Counted from the stretch's first letter, positions 15,911 through 24,802 are shown. The stretch is 64,000 nucleotides of DNA from Brevibacillus_H ginsengisoli (GCF_050113715.1 NZ_JBNJQR010000006.1:186001-250000), one strand, 5' to 3'. Program-made: numbers and translations. The notes: generated from the letters alone by a model not told the origin.

Positions 15911-17545
15911 ATGCACACAGATTACGTTTTTCTTAATGGAGAGGTTATTACTGTAGATTGTCAAAATGGGATTGCAGAAGCGGTAGCGGTAAAAGAGAAC
16001 CGGATCGTCGCAGTTGGCTCAACTGAAGAGATCAAGCAATTCATTGGAGAAAAAACAAGCGTTATTGACCTTCAAGGAAGAAGTCTGCTTCCTGGTTTTA
16101 TCGACTCTCATTTGCATATTCTTGCTTATGGAATCGACAAATTAGGTGTAAGCTGCAAAGAGCCCCACATTCAATCTCTGCAAGATATCTTGAATGATTT
16201 GCGCGCCAAAGCCTTGGAGCTGTCAAAAGGAAAGTGTGTGAGAGCGTGGGGGTTCAATGAATCAAAAATAATCGAACAACGGTACCCTACCCGTGACGAA
16301 TTGGACGAAATTTCAACCGAACATCCGATCATTGTCGTTCGCGCATGCAATCATATCTCAGCGGTCAATTCCAAAGCGCTAGAGATGCTTGGTATCACCA
16401 AAGATACACCTAATCCCAAGGGAGGCATTATTGAACGGGATGATCAGGGGGAGGCCACAGGACGTTTGTTTGAAAACGCTCATTTTCAAGCGACCAAAGC
16501 GTTTCCTTTTTCTGAAGAGGATCTTCGTCGCGCTTTGGCGATGGCGTCTGCCGACTATGTATCAGCGGGCATTACGAGTGTGCATGATGCCGGAACCAAT
16601 GATTCTGACAGTTTCAGAGTGATGCAACAAGCAGCGCGCAGCGGTTTGGTCAAGGTGAGAATCTATGCGATGGTGTGTGCGATGGACAATCCGGAAGAGT
16701 TTATCAAAAACATGATGGCAGCTGGAATTACAACCGGTGTTGGAGATGAACGGTTCAAAATTGGGCCTGCCAAGCTGTTTACGGACGGCAGTAGCAGCGG
16801 TCCAACCATTGCCACAAGAAAGCCGTATACCAGCAACCCTGAGGATTACGGAATCCTATACTATACGCAGGAAGAAGTGAATCGCATTTTGGGTGAGGCG
16901 CATCAAAAAGGCTTTCAAATAACAGCTCACGCTCAGGGAGATCGGGCTATCGAAATGGTGCTGAATTGTATCGAGGAAGCCATGACGAAATATCCTTCTT
17001 CCAATGCCCGTCATCGTATTGAACACGCAGGGGTTACAGAACCTGACTTGCTTGCCAGAATGAAAAAGCTTGGCGTAGTTCCCATTCCTAATCCGCCATT
17101 CTTTTATGAGTACGGTGACGGATACATCAAAAACTACGGAGATCGCGTCAACCACATGTATCCACTGCGTGATTTCTTTGATAACGAAGTCATAGCGGCT
17201 GCTGGTTCGGATAGCCCTGTAACTGATTATCGTCCACTTTTTGGTATCCATGTAGCCGTTAACCGTAAAAGTAAACAAGGGACTGAAGTCGGGGGAAATC
17301 AGAGAGTCAGCGTGATGGAGGCCATTCGAGCCTATACGTGGAACGGCGCTTACGCCAGCTTTGAAGAAGATATAAAAGGAAGCATTGAAGTTGGAAAGTT
17401 GGCCGACTTGGTCGTATTAGATGGCAGCATTATGCGAAGTGACCTCACTTCGATCGCTGATCTGTCGGTTGAGATGACCATGATTAATGGTGAGTTGGTG
17501 TATCAAGCCGCCAAATTGAATCAAGAGAAAATAACGGAAGTCTAA
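15911..17545 (+). CDS. YtcJ-like amidohydrolase (Amidohydro_3 family)
   Basis: A 544-residue metal-dependent amidohydrolase. The HxH metal motif is in DSHLHILAYG at about residues 66-75, a second metal region QITAHAQGDRA lies at about 336-346, RHRIEHAG at about 369-376 and the catalytic aspartate region AAGSDSPV at about 434-441. Homologues include N-substituted formamide deformylase and exoenzyme-regulatory AepA; substrate unknown. ATG with AAAGGAGGA upstream. It is intact, in contrast to the decayed genes before it, and is followed 40 bp later by a chemoreceptor, suggesting a catabolic niche with sensing of the same compound (inference). Confidence 0.85.
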   Translation: MHTDYVFLNGEVITVDCQNGIAEAVAVKENRIVAVGSTEEIKQFIGEKTSVIDLQGRSLLPGFIDSHLHILAYGIDKLGVSCKEPHIQSLQDILNDLRAKALELSKGKCVRAWGFNESKIIEQRYPTRDELDEISTEHPIIVVRACNHISAVNSKALEMLGITKDTPNPKGGIIERDDQGEATGRLFENAHFQATKAFPFSEEDLRRALAMASADYVSAGITSVHDAGTNDSDSFRVMQQAARSGLVKVRIYAMVCAMDNPEEFIKNMMAAGITTGVGDERFKIGPAKLFTDGSSSGPTIATRKPYTSNPEDYGILYYTQEEVNRILGEAHQKGFQITAHAQGDRAIEMVLNCIEEAMTKYPSSNARHRIEHAGVTEPDLLARMKKLGVVPIPNPPFFYEYGDGYIKNYGDRVNHMYPLRDFFDNEVIAAAGSDSPVTDYRPLFGIHVAVNRKSKQGTEVGGNQRVSVMEAIRAYTWNGAYASFEEDIKGSIEVGKLADLVVLDGSIMRSDLTSIADLSVEMTMINGELVYQAAKLNQEKITEV

Positions 17546-17585
17546 AGTCTCTTTTTATGTTGCATATTTTTGGGGGGAATTCGCC

Positions 17586-19595
17586 TTGATAAGGAAAAGA
17601 ATCTCACTTAATTTCCAAGTGATCGTCATTCTTACTCTTCTGCTAGTTCTCCCGATTTCAGGGATCGGATTCTATCTGTTCTCCAAGCTAGAACAGGATC
17701 TGCTCAGCATCGGAGGCGAGCAGATTGTCAGTTCAAGTCATTCTGTTAACCATCTGCTGGAGAAAACCGGAAGTGACTTGTTGGATCTCGTTACTCCGAA
17801 CTCCCACTGGAGTGACTTTCGGAACGCGGTTTCTAAAAAAGACAGCAACTGGATTAAAGAGAATATCAACATTGCAAAAGGAAACCTAACGGGAATTAAC
17901 TTTGTTATCACTTCTGACCTTGATGGAAACATTCTTTCACAGACAGACGCAATCGACGGTTTTACCAGCTCCGTGCCGATGAATATGACGGAACGAATGA
18001 AAAAGGAAGCCAAATTTAATGGGATTATCCCAGTCAAAAACGGGCTAGCAATGATTGCAGCCTCAAGCATTACAGATGAATCGGGAGCGGCGACTCCAGT
18101 CGGATGGCTTATCTATGGTCGACATTTGGACAAGGAAACATTGATCGAAATGAAAGAGACATTGCAGGTTGATGTCGCCCTAATGACAGAGGATCAGTCC
18201 TTCTTGACGACAGATGCAACCATAACCCAGGCGACACTCAAGCCGTATCTGGCGAGCGTGATTGCCGGAACAACCGATCTGCAAAAAGTTTTTGCACAAT
18301 ACAACGGTGTGGACAAAGCACAGATGTATTCGCCTGTTCACGATCTCACCGGAAAGCCAATCGGCGTTATGGCGGTCACACAATCGTTATCAGCCACAAC
18401 AAAAGTAAAACAAGAACTTAAAACAGGGGCGTTCATCTCCGGCTTTGTCATTTTACTGTCCTTTATCCTATTGAATATCGCGATTCGGAAACGTGTTGTT
18501 ACTTCCATTAAGCAACTGGTCAAAATTCTGGACGGTATGGCACATGGAAATCTGCATACACAAGTGGATGAACGGTTGGTGAAACGAAGAGATGAAATAG
18601 GGACTTTGTTTCAGTCACTCTCTGTGATGCTCGGGAGTATGCGGAGTCTATTGCGTAACGTCAACGTAACCGCGACAGAACACGCTACTCATGTAGCTTC
18701 GTCAGCTGTGCAACTGGCTTCTACGGCAGAGCAGACATCAGGTGCTACGGAGCAGATTGCGCTTGCGATCAAGGAAATTGCCAGCGGTTCTGACAAACTG
18801 ATCCAGGAAGCAACTCATTCGACTGCCTTGCTGGACGAAATGAACGAAGGAATTCAAAAAATTACGGATACCCTGTCCATTGTTAACGAATCATCCACGC
18901 TCACTACCCGTGAGGCCATCCAAGGCGGAAAAGTAGTAGAGGACGCGGTACATCAAATGGAAGCGGTGAATGATTCCTTCCAGAGTCTGATGAGTTTGAT
19001 CCGTAACGTGGAAGATAGTTCTAAGGAGATTGACAAGATCATCCGCTTTATTACGGATATTGCCAGTCAAACGAATTTGCTTGCACTTAATGCGACAATT
19101 GAAGCAGCAAGGGCCGGGGAACATGGAAAAGGATTTGCGGTGGTGGCGGATGAGATACGAAAACTTGCCGAACAAACCCAGGTTTCTTCTAATCAGATCA
19201 AGCAGATTGTGCAACTGATCCAACAGCATTCTTCTTCATCGACAAAGGCCATGGATCAAGTGTACTCGGAGACTTCCAAAGGTTTAATGGCTTTTCGGGA
19301 TGTAGGCGGTATTTTTGAACGAGTATTGGAAGCTGTTCATAGGGTACAGGAGCAAACCGATTTGGCAAATACAGCATCGACTACCCTTTCTCATTCATCG
19401 GAAAAAGTGGCCATAGCGGTATCCAACACAACGAGCTTTGCAAATGAGTCGGTGGGGAAAACCCGTACCGTTGCCGCATTAGGTGAAGAACAATTGGACG
19501 CGATGAAAGAAATTTTTTCTTCATCGGAACGGTTGAAACGTACAGCGAATGAACTACAAGTTGTTTTGCAAAATGTTAGACTTGAGGAACAGTAA
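17586..19595 (+). CDS. Methyl-accepting chemotaxis protein with CHASE4-like sensor
   Basis: A 669-residue transmembrane chemoreceptor: TM1 at residues about 13-33, an extracellular region of about 245 residues whose HWSDFRNAV segment recalls CHASE4 domains, TM2 at about 280-300, HAMP about 302-355, and a cytoplasmic signalling domain with the invariant hairpin tip (NLLALNATIEAARAGEHGKG). It signals to CheA/CheW to bias flagellar rotation. Start TTG at 17586 after GGGGGAATT. Probably cotranscribed with the amidohydrolase. Confidence 0.9.
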   Translation: MIRKRISLNFQVIVILTLLLVLPISGIGFYLFSKLEQDLLSIGGEQIVSSSHSVNHLLEKTGSDLLDLVTPNSHWSDFRNAVSKKDSNWIKENINIAKGNLTGINFVITSDLDGNILSQTDAIDGFTSSVPMNMTERMKKEAKFNGIIPVKNGLAMIAASSITDESGAATPVGWLIYGRHLDKETLIEMKETLQVDVALMTEDQSFLTTDATITQATLKPYLASVIAGTTDLQKVFAQYNGVDKAQMYSPVHDLTGKPIGVMAVTQSLSATTKVKQELKTGAFISGFVILLSFILLNIAIRKRVVTSIKQLVKILDGMAHGNLHTQVDERLVKRRDEIGTLFQSLSVMLGSMRSLLRNVNVTATEHATHVASSAVQLASTAEQTSGATEQIALAIKEIASGSDKLIQEATHSTALLDEMNEGIQKITDTLSIVNESSTLTTREAIQGGKVVEDAVHQMEAVNDSFQSLMSLIRNVEDSSKEIDKIIRFITDIASQTNLLALNATIEAARAGEHGKGFAVVADEIRKLAEQTQVSSNQIKQIVQLIQQHSSSSTKAMDQVYSETSKGLMAFRDVGGIFERVLEAVHRVQEQTDLANTASTTLSHSSEKVAIAVSNTTSFANESVGKTRTVAALGEEQLDAMKEIFSSSERLKRTANELQVVLQNVRLEEQ

Positions 19596-19608
19596 TTTTG
19601 AAGGTCTT

Positions 19609-19676
19609 AAAATATCCCATTTGTGTTAACAGCCATAGTGTCATTCTTGGTTGTCTGCGCAGATGGGATATTTATT
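19609..19676 (+). terminator. Probable terminator after the chemoreceptor
   Basis: The arms aaaatatcccat and atgggatattt are separated by about 42 nt and followed by a T-rich tail. Long-loop structure, so moderate certainty. Confidence 0.5.
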
Positions 19677-19697
19677 TTGGGGGGATGATGTTTTTTC

Positions 19698-19726
19698 TTG
19701 ACATGAACATTTGTTCGCATTATGAT
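19698..19726 (+). promoter_or_regulatory. yneA promoter
   Basis: TTGACA (19698-19703), 17 bp, TATGAT (19721-19726): close to consensus, with an SOS box filling the spacer. Confidence 0.85.
19704..19717 (+). promoter_or_regulatory. SOS box 1 of yneA
   Basis: tGAACATTTGTTCg, a perfect GAAC-N4-GTTC LexA half-site pair between -35 and -10. Confidence 0.88.
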
Positions 19727-19740
19727 AGAAACAAGAGATG

Positions 19741-19754
19741 GGAACAAATGTTTG
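19741..19754 (+). promoter_or_regulatory. SOS box 2 of yneA
   Basis: gGAACAAATGTTTg, a GAAC-N4-GTTT LexA operator downstream of the -10 and just before the ribosome site. Confidence 0.75.
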
Positions 19755-19765
19755 GGGGTAATGTC

Positions 19766-20122
19766 ATGACGAATACAACACTTTACTATCAACCAATCCG
19801 GAAACTTGACGATAAACCGAAGACGAAAGAAAAACTCGGGATTACTCGAGGACAAGCTGCCATACTAATTTTTGTTGCTGGTGCTTTGTTCCTTTTTCTT
19901 AGTGGAGTCTTTACTACTGAAGTTAAAGCGGATGAGACAACCTATCAGATCATCACGGTACAAGAGGGAGATAATTTGTGGAAGATTGCACAGTCTACCG
20001 TGCATTCACCTGATACGGATCTGAGAGATTTGGTAGAAGAGATCATGGCGTTGAATCATTTAACGGATGAAACGCTTTACCCGGGACAGAATTTACAAAT
20101 CCCAGGTAGAACGAACAAGTGA
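19766..20122 (+). CDS. yneA: SOS-induced LysM cell-division inhibitor YneA
   Basis: A 118-residue protein: cytoplasmic N-terminus, one membrane segment at about residues 29-49 (AAILIFVAGALFLFLSGVF), then an extracellular LysM domain (about 61-112, core VQEGDNLWKIAQ and YPGQNLQIP). This is the architecture of YneA, which delays septation after DNA damage. The start is ATG 19766 with GGGGGT upstream. Two LexA operators in the promoter and the following ynzC support the call. A much longer open frame extends upstream through the promoter and is not real. Confidence 0.9.
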   Translation: MTNTTLYYQPIRKLDDKPKTKEKLGITRGQAAILIFVAGALFLFLSGVFTTEVKADETTYQIITVQEGDNLWKIAQSTVHSPDTDLRDLVEEIMALNHLTDETLYPGQNLQIPGRTNK

Positions 20123-20162
20123 TTTTATCATCTCAATGCTTCATCCCATTCTTTTGTTATGC

Positions 20163-20168
20163 TATAAT
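20163..20168 (+). promoter_or_regulatory. Possible -10 of an ynzC promoter
   Basis: TATAAT lies 63 bp before the ynzC start; the -35 at 17 bp (TTCATC) is weak. Confidence 0.35.
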
Positions 20169-20230
20169 GGAAGGATATCGCTATCAGATAGTTCATTTAG
20201 GTAACTGAAAGTGTGGGAAGGAGGGCTATC

Positions 20231-20437
20231 ATGGTATCAGATGAAGAAATCAAACGAATAAACGAATTAGCGAAGAAATCCAAGGAAACAGGGTTAAATG
20301 AAGAGGAAAAGCAAGAACAGCATGAATTGCGCCAGAAATACATTCAAGCTGTACGCTCTTCTCTCAGAGCCAATCTTGAATCCATCCGTTACGTTGAGGA
20401 CCTGGAGGAAGAACAAAATCAGGGCCCTAAACATTAA
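20231..20437 (+). CDS. ynzC: YnzC family (DUF896) protein
   Basis: A 68-residue, highly charged helical-hairpin protein (EEIKRINELAKKSKETGL and EEEKQEQHELRQKYI), typical of DUF896/YnzC. In B. subtilis ynzC lies in the SOS operon yneA-yneB-ynzC; here yneB (resolvase) is missing and 108 bp separate yneA and ynzC. Start ATG 20231 after AAGGAGGG; a GTG at 20213 overlaps that site. Confidence 0.88.
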   Translation: MVSDEEIKRINELAKKSKETGLNEEEKQEQHELRQKYIQAVRSSLRANLESIRYVEDLEEEQNQGPKH

Positions 20438-20473
20438 TGATAAAGCAGGTTTAATGGTAACACTACAGCTATG

Positions 20474-20505
20474 AGCACCCGAATACTTGATTTGGGTGCT
20501 TTTTC
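20474..20505 (+). terminator. Terminator after ynzC
   Basis: The stem agcaccc / gggtgct with additional inner pairs is followed by TTTTTC. Confidence 0.8.
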
Positions 20506-20554
20506 TGTCGTGTTGTCTTTGTTTGAACCGAGAAGTATTGGAGGTCCTTTATAG

Positions 20555-20923
20555 ATGAACTGGTTAGCTGTTGCAATTGGTGGAGCGATCGGCAGTATGC
20601 TACGATATCTGTTATCCCTCACTTTAAATCAAACAAGTTGGCCGTATGGAACGTGGTTCACTAATCTTCTAGGCTCGTTTCTCATTGGATTCATCTTTGT
20701 CTGGGGACGAGAAAAGGGGCTGCTTCCACCGGTGGTCTATACGTTATTGGTGACTGGTATGATGGGCGGGTTTACAACCTTCTCGTCTTTCTCATTAGAA
20801 GTTGTACAGTATTTACAAACAGGAGAATGGGAACGCGCATTCTTGTATGTGTTAGCAAGTGTAGGTCTCGGTCTGTGTGCTGTATATCTAGGCCTTGTTG
20901 TTGGCCGCCAGTTTCTTTCATAG
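20555..20923 (+). CDS. crcB: Fluoride channel Fluc (CrcB)
   Basis: A 122-residue, four-helix membrane protein. The family signatures are GGAIGSMLRYLLS at the N-terminus, the pore asparagine region GTWFTNLLGSFLIGF at about 35-49 and GGFTTFSSFSLE at about 72-83 with the Phe/Ser fluoride track. It exports fluoride as a dimer. Only one crcB is seen, so it is probably a homodimer rather than the paired form common in Bacillus, unless a partner lies elsewhere. No fluoride riboswitch is evident upstream. Confidence 0.92.
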   Translation: MNWLAVAIGGAIGSMLRYLLSLTLNQTSWPYGTWFTNLLGSFLIGFIFVWGREKGLLPPVVYTLLVTGMMGGFTTFSSFSLEVVQYLQTGEWERAFLYVLASVGLGLCAVYLGLVVGRQFLS

Positions 20924-20970
20924 AACAATCATTCTAAGAGAATTTGATTTTCAATAAAGGGGGAATCACT

Positions 20971-23244
20971 TTGTCTATTCGTCATTCCGCTTATGAATCT
21001 GAGCAACAGTACCTGGATAAAACCATGCAGGTGATCGAGAAAGAAATCTCACAATTCAAGGAAGACATCCGTGAGGCGACGGATGATTACGTGAAACAGG
21101 TTGTGAACTCCAACAAGGCGCGCGAACTTCGACATTTGGAGAACGCTCGCTCTAAACCATACTTTGGACGAATTGATTTTTTGAAAGATGAAACCTATGA
21201 CGTTGATCGGGTGTATATCGGTAAGCGCGGGATTGTGAAAAGCGATAACTTTGATACGGTCGTAGTTGACTGGAGGGCACCTATTTCTAGTCTTTACTAT
21301 TCCGGTGAGAGTCAGAACGCATTTTATCGAATACCCAATGGGATTGTCCGTGGTGAAGTTCAGTTAAAGCGCAATTTTGCCATTGAGGATGGTCAGATTA
21401 AAGGAATCTTCGACGGGGCTCTTAAAGAAGTAATCGATCGCGAGGTAGGAGACCCAGAAGAATATCTGAACGAAGGATATATTGACGAGTTTTTAGCATC
21501 CACCTTGAATGAGACGAATGATGGCAGACTGAAAGATATTGTTGCAACGATTCAATCGGAACAAAATGATATCATCCGCGCGCTAAAAGATCGCCCAGTG
21601 ATCGTTCAAGGGGTAGCGGGTAGTGGAAAGACCACAATTGCTCTGCATCGGCTCTCGTACTTAATTTATAATTATCAGGATACGCTGGCTTCCAAGAAAT
21701 TCATGGTGTTCGCACCGAATAAACTCTTCTTGAATTACATATCTGAGGTATTGCCGGAATTGGGAGTTGAAGACGTGCAACAATCAACGTTCCTGGATTG
21801 GGCGGCCAAATTGATTAAAGCCGATTTGCCAAAAGGGTGGAGAATCATGGATCCAAACAAGCCGCTTCTTCTCTTTTTTGGTGAGCAACTCAAAAAGGAA
21901 ACGGATCGTTATCATGAGTGGCGCCGGGAGCAAGAGATTGTAAGGCGACGTATGCATTTCAAAGGTTCACTGGCATGCAAACAAGCGCTGGAGAACTACA
22001 TTCCATACTTGATTAACGAGCGCATTCAGTTTAAGAGTTTACGATTTATGTACAACAAAACACAAGAGTCGTTCGGGCTGGATGGTACTGCGATCAAACA
22101 GCTGTTCACAGAGCAATATGCGAATCTCCCGCTCAAAAACCGCATGATCGCTCTTCGAAAGCACTTGAAACAAGAGATTAGCAAGCAGTTCTACACCCAT
22201 CTGCGTGAAAGAAAAATAGATTTGGATAAGAACGGGCTGGCCAAATTCGAAGGTAAAATCGAACAGATTATCGACAAGTACTTAAAGGATTGGCCATCCT
22301 TTGAAGTATTTGCTTTGTATCAATCCCTGATGAGTGAGGAAGAGTTGCTTCGTGCGTTGGTTCCTGAGGAAATTACAGAGGAGATGATCTCGGATATTGC
22401 TTCTTCAACACGGCAAATTTTTGCCGAGAATCGAATAGAAGCTGAAGATTTGGCTCCAATTCTTTATCTAAAGGATAAAGTTGAAGGTCTTGATCAGAAT
22501 CCCCAGTTTGATCATGCTGTAGTGGACGAAGCGCAGGACTTAAGCCCAATGGAAATCGCTATGATCTCGCGGATGACGAAGATGACTTCTGTTACGATTG
22601 TGGGAGATATTGCACAAGGAATACACAGTTATCGCGGGTTACATACGTGGGATGATCTGATTTCGGGAATATTTGCCGGTCGTCAGGTTGAGTTTTATAA
22701 ATTGGAACAGAGCTATCGCTCCACCATCGAAATTATGAGATGGGCGAACCTTGTGCTCGCTAAAGTGGATCGCTTGGAAGGGACTCAGGCAGTTCCGGTG
22801 CTTCGAAATGGCAAAGAACCTGAGCTAATTCGAGTCAGATCGGACAAAAATAATGCATTGGAACGAGAACTTGGGGCCAAGGTTAAGGAGCTGCTTGAAG
22901 AGAAGTTCGTCTCCATAGCCATTGTTACGAAGACAGTAGAGGCGAGCAAACAAGTGTATAAGCGTTTAAAAAAGGATATTCCCGAGCTGGTATTGCTCTC
23001 AGCCAAAGATCAAGAGTATCCTGGCGGAATCAGTGTGGTTCCTGCCTTTTTAACCAAAGGCTTGCAATTTGATTGCGTACTGATTGCTGATGTCGATGCA
23101 GAGATGTATCAAGCCAATGAAGAGGACGCTAAGCTTCTTTATGTAGCGATGACGCGACCGGTGCATCGGTTATCCTTATTTGTAGGAAGTGATGCGAATT
23201 TGTCGCCATTGCTTAAGGAAAAAGAAGAGGTTCTAAAAGCATAG
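20971..23244 (+). CDS. helD: RNA polymerase-recycling helicase HelD (UvrD/Rep-like)
   Basis: A 757-residue superfamily 1 ATPase. Walker A GVAGSGKTT is at about residues 214-222 and Walker B VDEAQDLSPME at about 517-527, with motif QSYRSTIEI and a C-terminal LLYVAMTRPVHRLSLF. The long N-terminal charged coiled-coil (about 5-100) is the arm that enters the RNA polymerase secondary channel. HelD releases stalled RNA polymerase from nucleic acid. The start is TTG 20971 with AAAGGGGG upstream; the frame can be extended 9 codons but that places the ribosome site inside. Confidence 0.92.
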   Translation: MSIRHSAYESEQQYLDKTMQVIEKEISQFKEDIREATDDYVKQVVNSNKARELRHLENARSKPYFGRIDFLKDETYDVDRVYIGKRGIVKSDNFDTVVVDWRAPISSLYYSGESQNAFYRIPNGIVRGEVQLKRNFAIEDGQIKGIFDGALKEVIDREVGDPEEYLNEGYIDEFLASTLNETNDGRLKDIVATIQSEQNDIIRALKDRPVIVQGVAGSGKTTIALHRLSYLIYNYQDTLASKKFMVFAPNKLFLNYISEVLPELGVEDVQQSTFLDWAAKLIKADLPKGWRIMDPNKPLLLFFGEQLKKETDRYHEWRREQEIVRRRMHFKGSLACKQALENYIPYLINERIQFKSLRFMYNKTQESFGLDGTAIKQLFTEQYANLPLKNRMIALRKHLKQEISKQFYTHLRERKIDLDKNGLAKFEGKIEQIIDKYLKDWPSFEVFALYQSLMSEEELLRALVPEEITEEMISDIASSTRQIFAENRIEAEDLAPILYLKDKVEGLDQNPQFDHAVVDEAQDLSPMEIAMISRMTKMTSVTIVGDIAQGIHSYRGLHTWDDLISGIFAGRQVEFYKLEQSYRSTIEIMRWANLVLAKVDRLEGTQAVPVLRNGKEPELIRVRSDKNNALERELGAKVKELLEEKFVSIAIVTKTVEASKQVYKRLKKDIPELVLLSAKDQEYPGGISVVPAFLTKGLQFDCVLIADVDAEMYQANEEDAKLLYVAMTRPVHRLSLFVGSDANLSPLLKEKEEVLKA

Positions 23245-23253
23245 GAAAAAAAG

Positions 23254-23286
23254 AAAACGTGGAGTGACAATCTCCACGTTTTTTTA
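23254..23286. terminator. Bidirectional terminator between helD and the HesB-like gene
   Basis: The stem aacgtggag / ctccacgtt with loop TGACAAT has A-rich left and T-rich right flanks and separates convergent genes. Confidence 0.88.
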
Positions 23287-23320
23287 TCAATTTGTGTGCA
23301 GCTTTGGGCCAGCCGTAGGA

Positions 23321-23623
23321 TTAGTGATCCCCGTGGTTCCCTTTGCTTGGGTTTGTAATCACATAGCCTTCTTGTGGAGTGTACAAGTAGTCAATGACCA
23401 CTCCATCAAGGAATTCTTCACCTTGTTCAAGAATGATGTCGATTTCTTTGTCTGTACTCACCACAACGTCTTTCTCGGTTGGCTTGTCTAAAGCCATTCC
23501 ATAATGTGCGTGATTACCGTGTTTATGTCCAACGTAGACACGGATTTTCAATTCTTTATCTTCTTCTTGCGCCAATACCTCGCTAAGTTTTTTGGCAGCA
23601 TTACGGGTAATTTTGCATTTCAT
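23321..23623 (-). CDS. HesB/IscA-like protein lacking the cluster cysteines
   Basis: A 100-residue protein with the HesB/YadR fold pattern: N-terminal ITRNAAKKLSEVL helix, IRVYVGHKHGNHAHYGMALD strand region and C-terminal YVITNPSKGNHGDH. A-type Fe-S carriers carry three conserved cysteines; here the only Cys is residue 3, and the equivalent positions are filled by His/Gly/Asn-rich segments. Metal binding by histidines is possible but unproven. Ribosome site TTAGGAGAA before the ATG. Confidence 0.65.
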   Translation of the reverse strand: MKCKITRNAAKKLSEVLAQEEDKELKIRVYVGHKHGNHAHYGMALDKPTEKDVVVSTDKEIDIILEQGEEFLDGVVIDYLYTPQEGYVITNPSKGNHGDH

Positions 23624-23814
23624 GAGAACATTCTCCTAACTATGTATAGTAGACTTCCTTTATCTTAGCAGAGAATCTTTTGTTTAGGCAAACGTTACTA
23701 GGTTATTTTGGATGGAGATTGTATTTTCGACCTGAGGTTTCAAGCCATTTATCGATCGCATCGACTGAATAAAATATGGTGAGATCTGTTCGAATACAAG
23801 GAATGTCAGTATGA

Positions 23815-23940
23815 TCACTCTGACATATTCATATTATTTGTGATCGTGATGTCTCGGATCGCGTTAGATATCAGGTAAGAACCAACGAGCATACATAACC
23901 CTAAAAATATAAGGGCTTTATTTGACGCATTTTCCGACAT
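23815..23940 (-). CDS. Small single-pass membrane protein, 41 aa
   Basis: Read on the minus strand: ATG at 23940, preceded by the strong ribosome site AAGGAAGGCGG at 8 nt. The peptide begins MSENASNKALIFLGLCMLVG and has one hydrophobic helix (about residues 9-27) with a short polar tail ending NMNMSE. Too short for usual cut-offs; the ribosome site and hydrophobic pattern make it credible. Function unknown. The remaining sequence between this gene and 24200 is AT-rich with no recognised element. Confidence 0.6.
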   Translation of the reverse strand: MSENASNKALIFLGLCMLVGSYLISNAIRDITITNNMNMSE

Positions 23941-24200
23941 GCGATACCGCCTTCCTTAAATCCCAAAATATAACATATCCTATAATGGTACTATATCCAA
24001 AACATTCAAATAAATAGGGATTTAACGTAAACAACCGTTCCTAAACCCCTTATTTTTATTAAACGAAATGACAAGTTAGAACAAAATGACCTATGGTATA
24101 ATTGATGAAATAAACACCTTAATTTAACTCGTAGTTGCAGGTGGATTAAGTATTAGCTATGCCAACAGCGCATTTTTATTAAATCTGTGAGGTGGAAAAA

Positions 24201-24539
24201 TTGAAAAATAAAATCGTTTTACTTGCATCAGACCAGCTTGGTAAGGGAGAAGCGGAACTGGGTGAAGGAATATTAGAAACCTTCTTTACCATTCTTAAGC
24301 AAAAGGAAGAGCTGCCTGCGGCTGTTTTTTGCATGAACCGCGGTGTGTTCGCATTATCGGAACGTTCGCTTGTTTCTCTCCAATTAAAAGAACTGGAAGA
24401 AAAGGGTGTTGACGTTCTTGCTTGTAAAACATGTGTAGACTATTATGAGCTTGACGATAAGCTTGTAGCCGGGAAAATTAGCGGGATGGCCCAATTTATT
24501 GAGTTAGCCTCAAAATATGAAGTCATTACATTATCTTAA
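24201..24539 (+). CDS. DsrE/YedF-like protein
   Basis: A 112-residue protein equal to the C-terminal DsrE-like domain of YedF (selenium/sulfur metabolism) proteins: SDQLGKGEAELGEGILETFF, then CMNRGVFAL and VDVLACKTCVDYYEL. The conserved CxxC (ACKTCVDYY, about residue 79-82) may carry sulfur. The TusA-like N-terminal domain of full-length YedF is absent. Start TTG 24201, 5 nt after GAGGTGG. No sulfur-relay neighbours are present. Confidence 0.75.
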   Translation: MKNKIVLLASDQLGKGEAELGEGILETFFTILKQKEELPAAVFCMNRGVFALSERSLVSLQLKELEEKGVDVLACKTCVDYYELDDKLVAGKISGMAQFIELASKYEVITLS

Positions 24540-24593
24540 CTTTAAAGCGGTTGTCCCTCAGGTGTCTGGCATCCATTTCCTCAACAACTCCAT

Positions 24594-24627
24594 AAAAAGA
24601 AAAAAGCAACGCAATTCACGTCGCTTA
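24594..24627 (-). terminator. Terminator of the small minus-strand gene
   Basis: On the minus strand aagcgacg / cgttgctt (one G-T pair) is followed by TTTTTTC. Confidence 0.6.
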
Positions 24628-24652
24628 CAAATAACGGTCTGAACGATTGTTC

Positions 24653-24802
24653 TCACATCGGATCGATCCACTCGGGCCAATCTGTGAAGTCATTGTACAT
24701 CTCAAGGTCTCGTGGCGGAAAGTAGAGTTCATATAAATTGTGCAACAACATATCGGATGGTTCCAGATACCGATTCGGGTCCGCCTGTTGGAATTTGTCC
24801 AT
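24653..24802 (-). CDS. Small acidic protein of unknown function, 49 aa
   Basis: ATG at 24802 with AAGGAG 9 nt upstream. The peptide is acidic and aromatic-rich (HNLYELYFPPRDLEMYND, TDWPEWIDPM). A terminator follows on the same strand, which supports a real transcript. No family recognised. Confidence 0.5.
   Translation of the reverse strand: MDKFQQADPNRYLEPSDMLLHNLYELYFPPRDLEMYNDFTDWPEWIDPM

Noticed and set aside
20438..20554. Fluoride riboswitch upstream of crcB
   Set aside because: No crcB-motif core or pseudoknot pairing could be found; the gap holds the ynzC terminator and an ordinary ribosome site.
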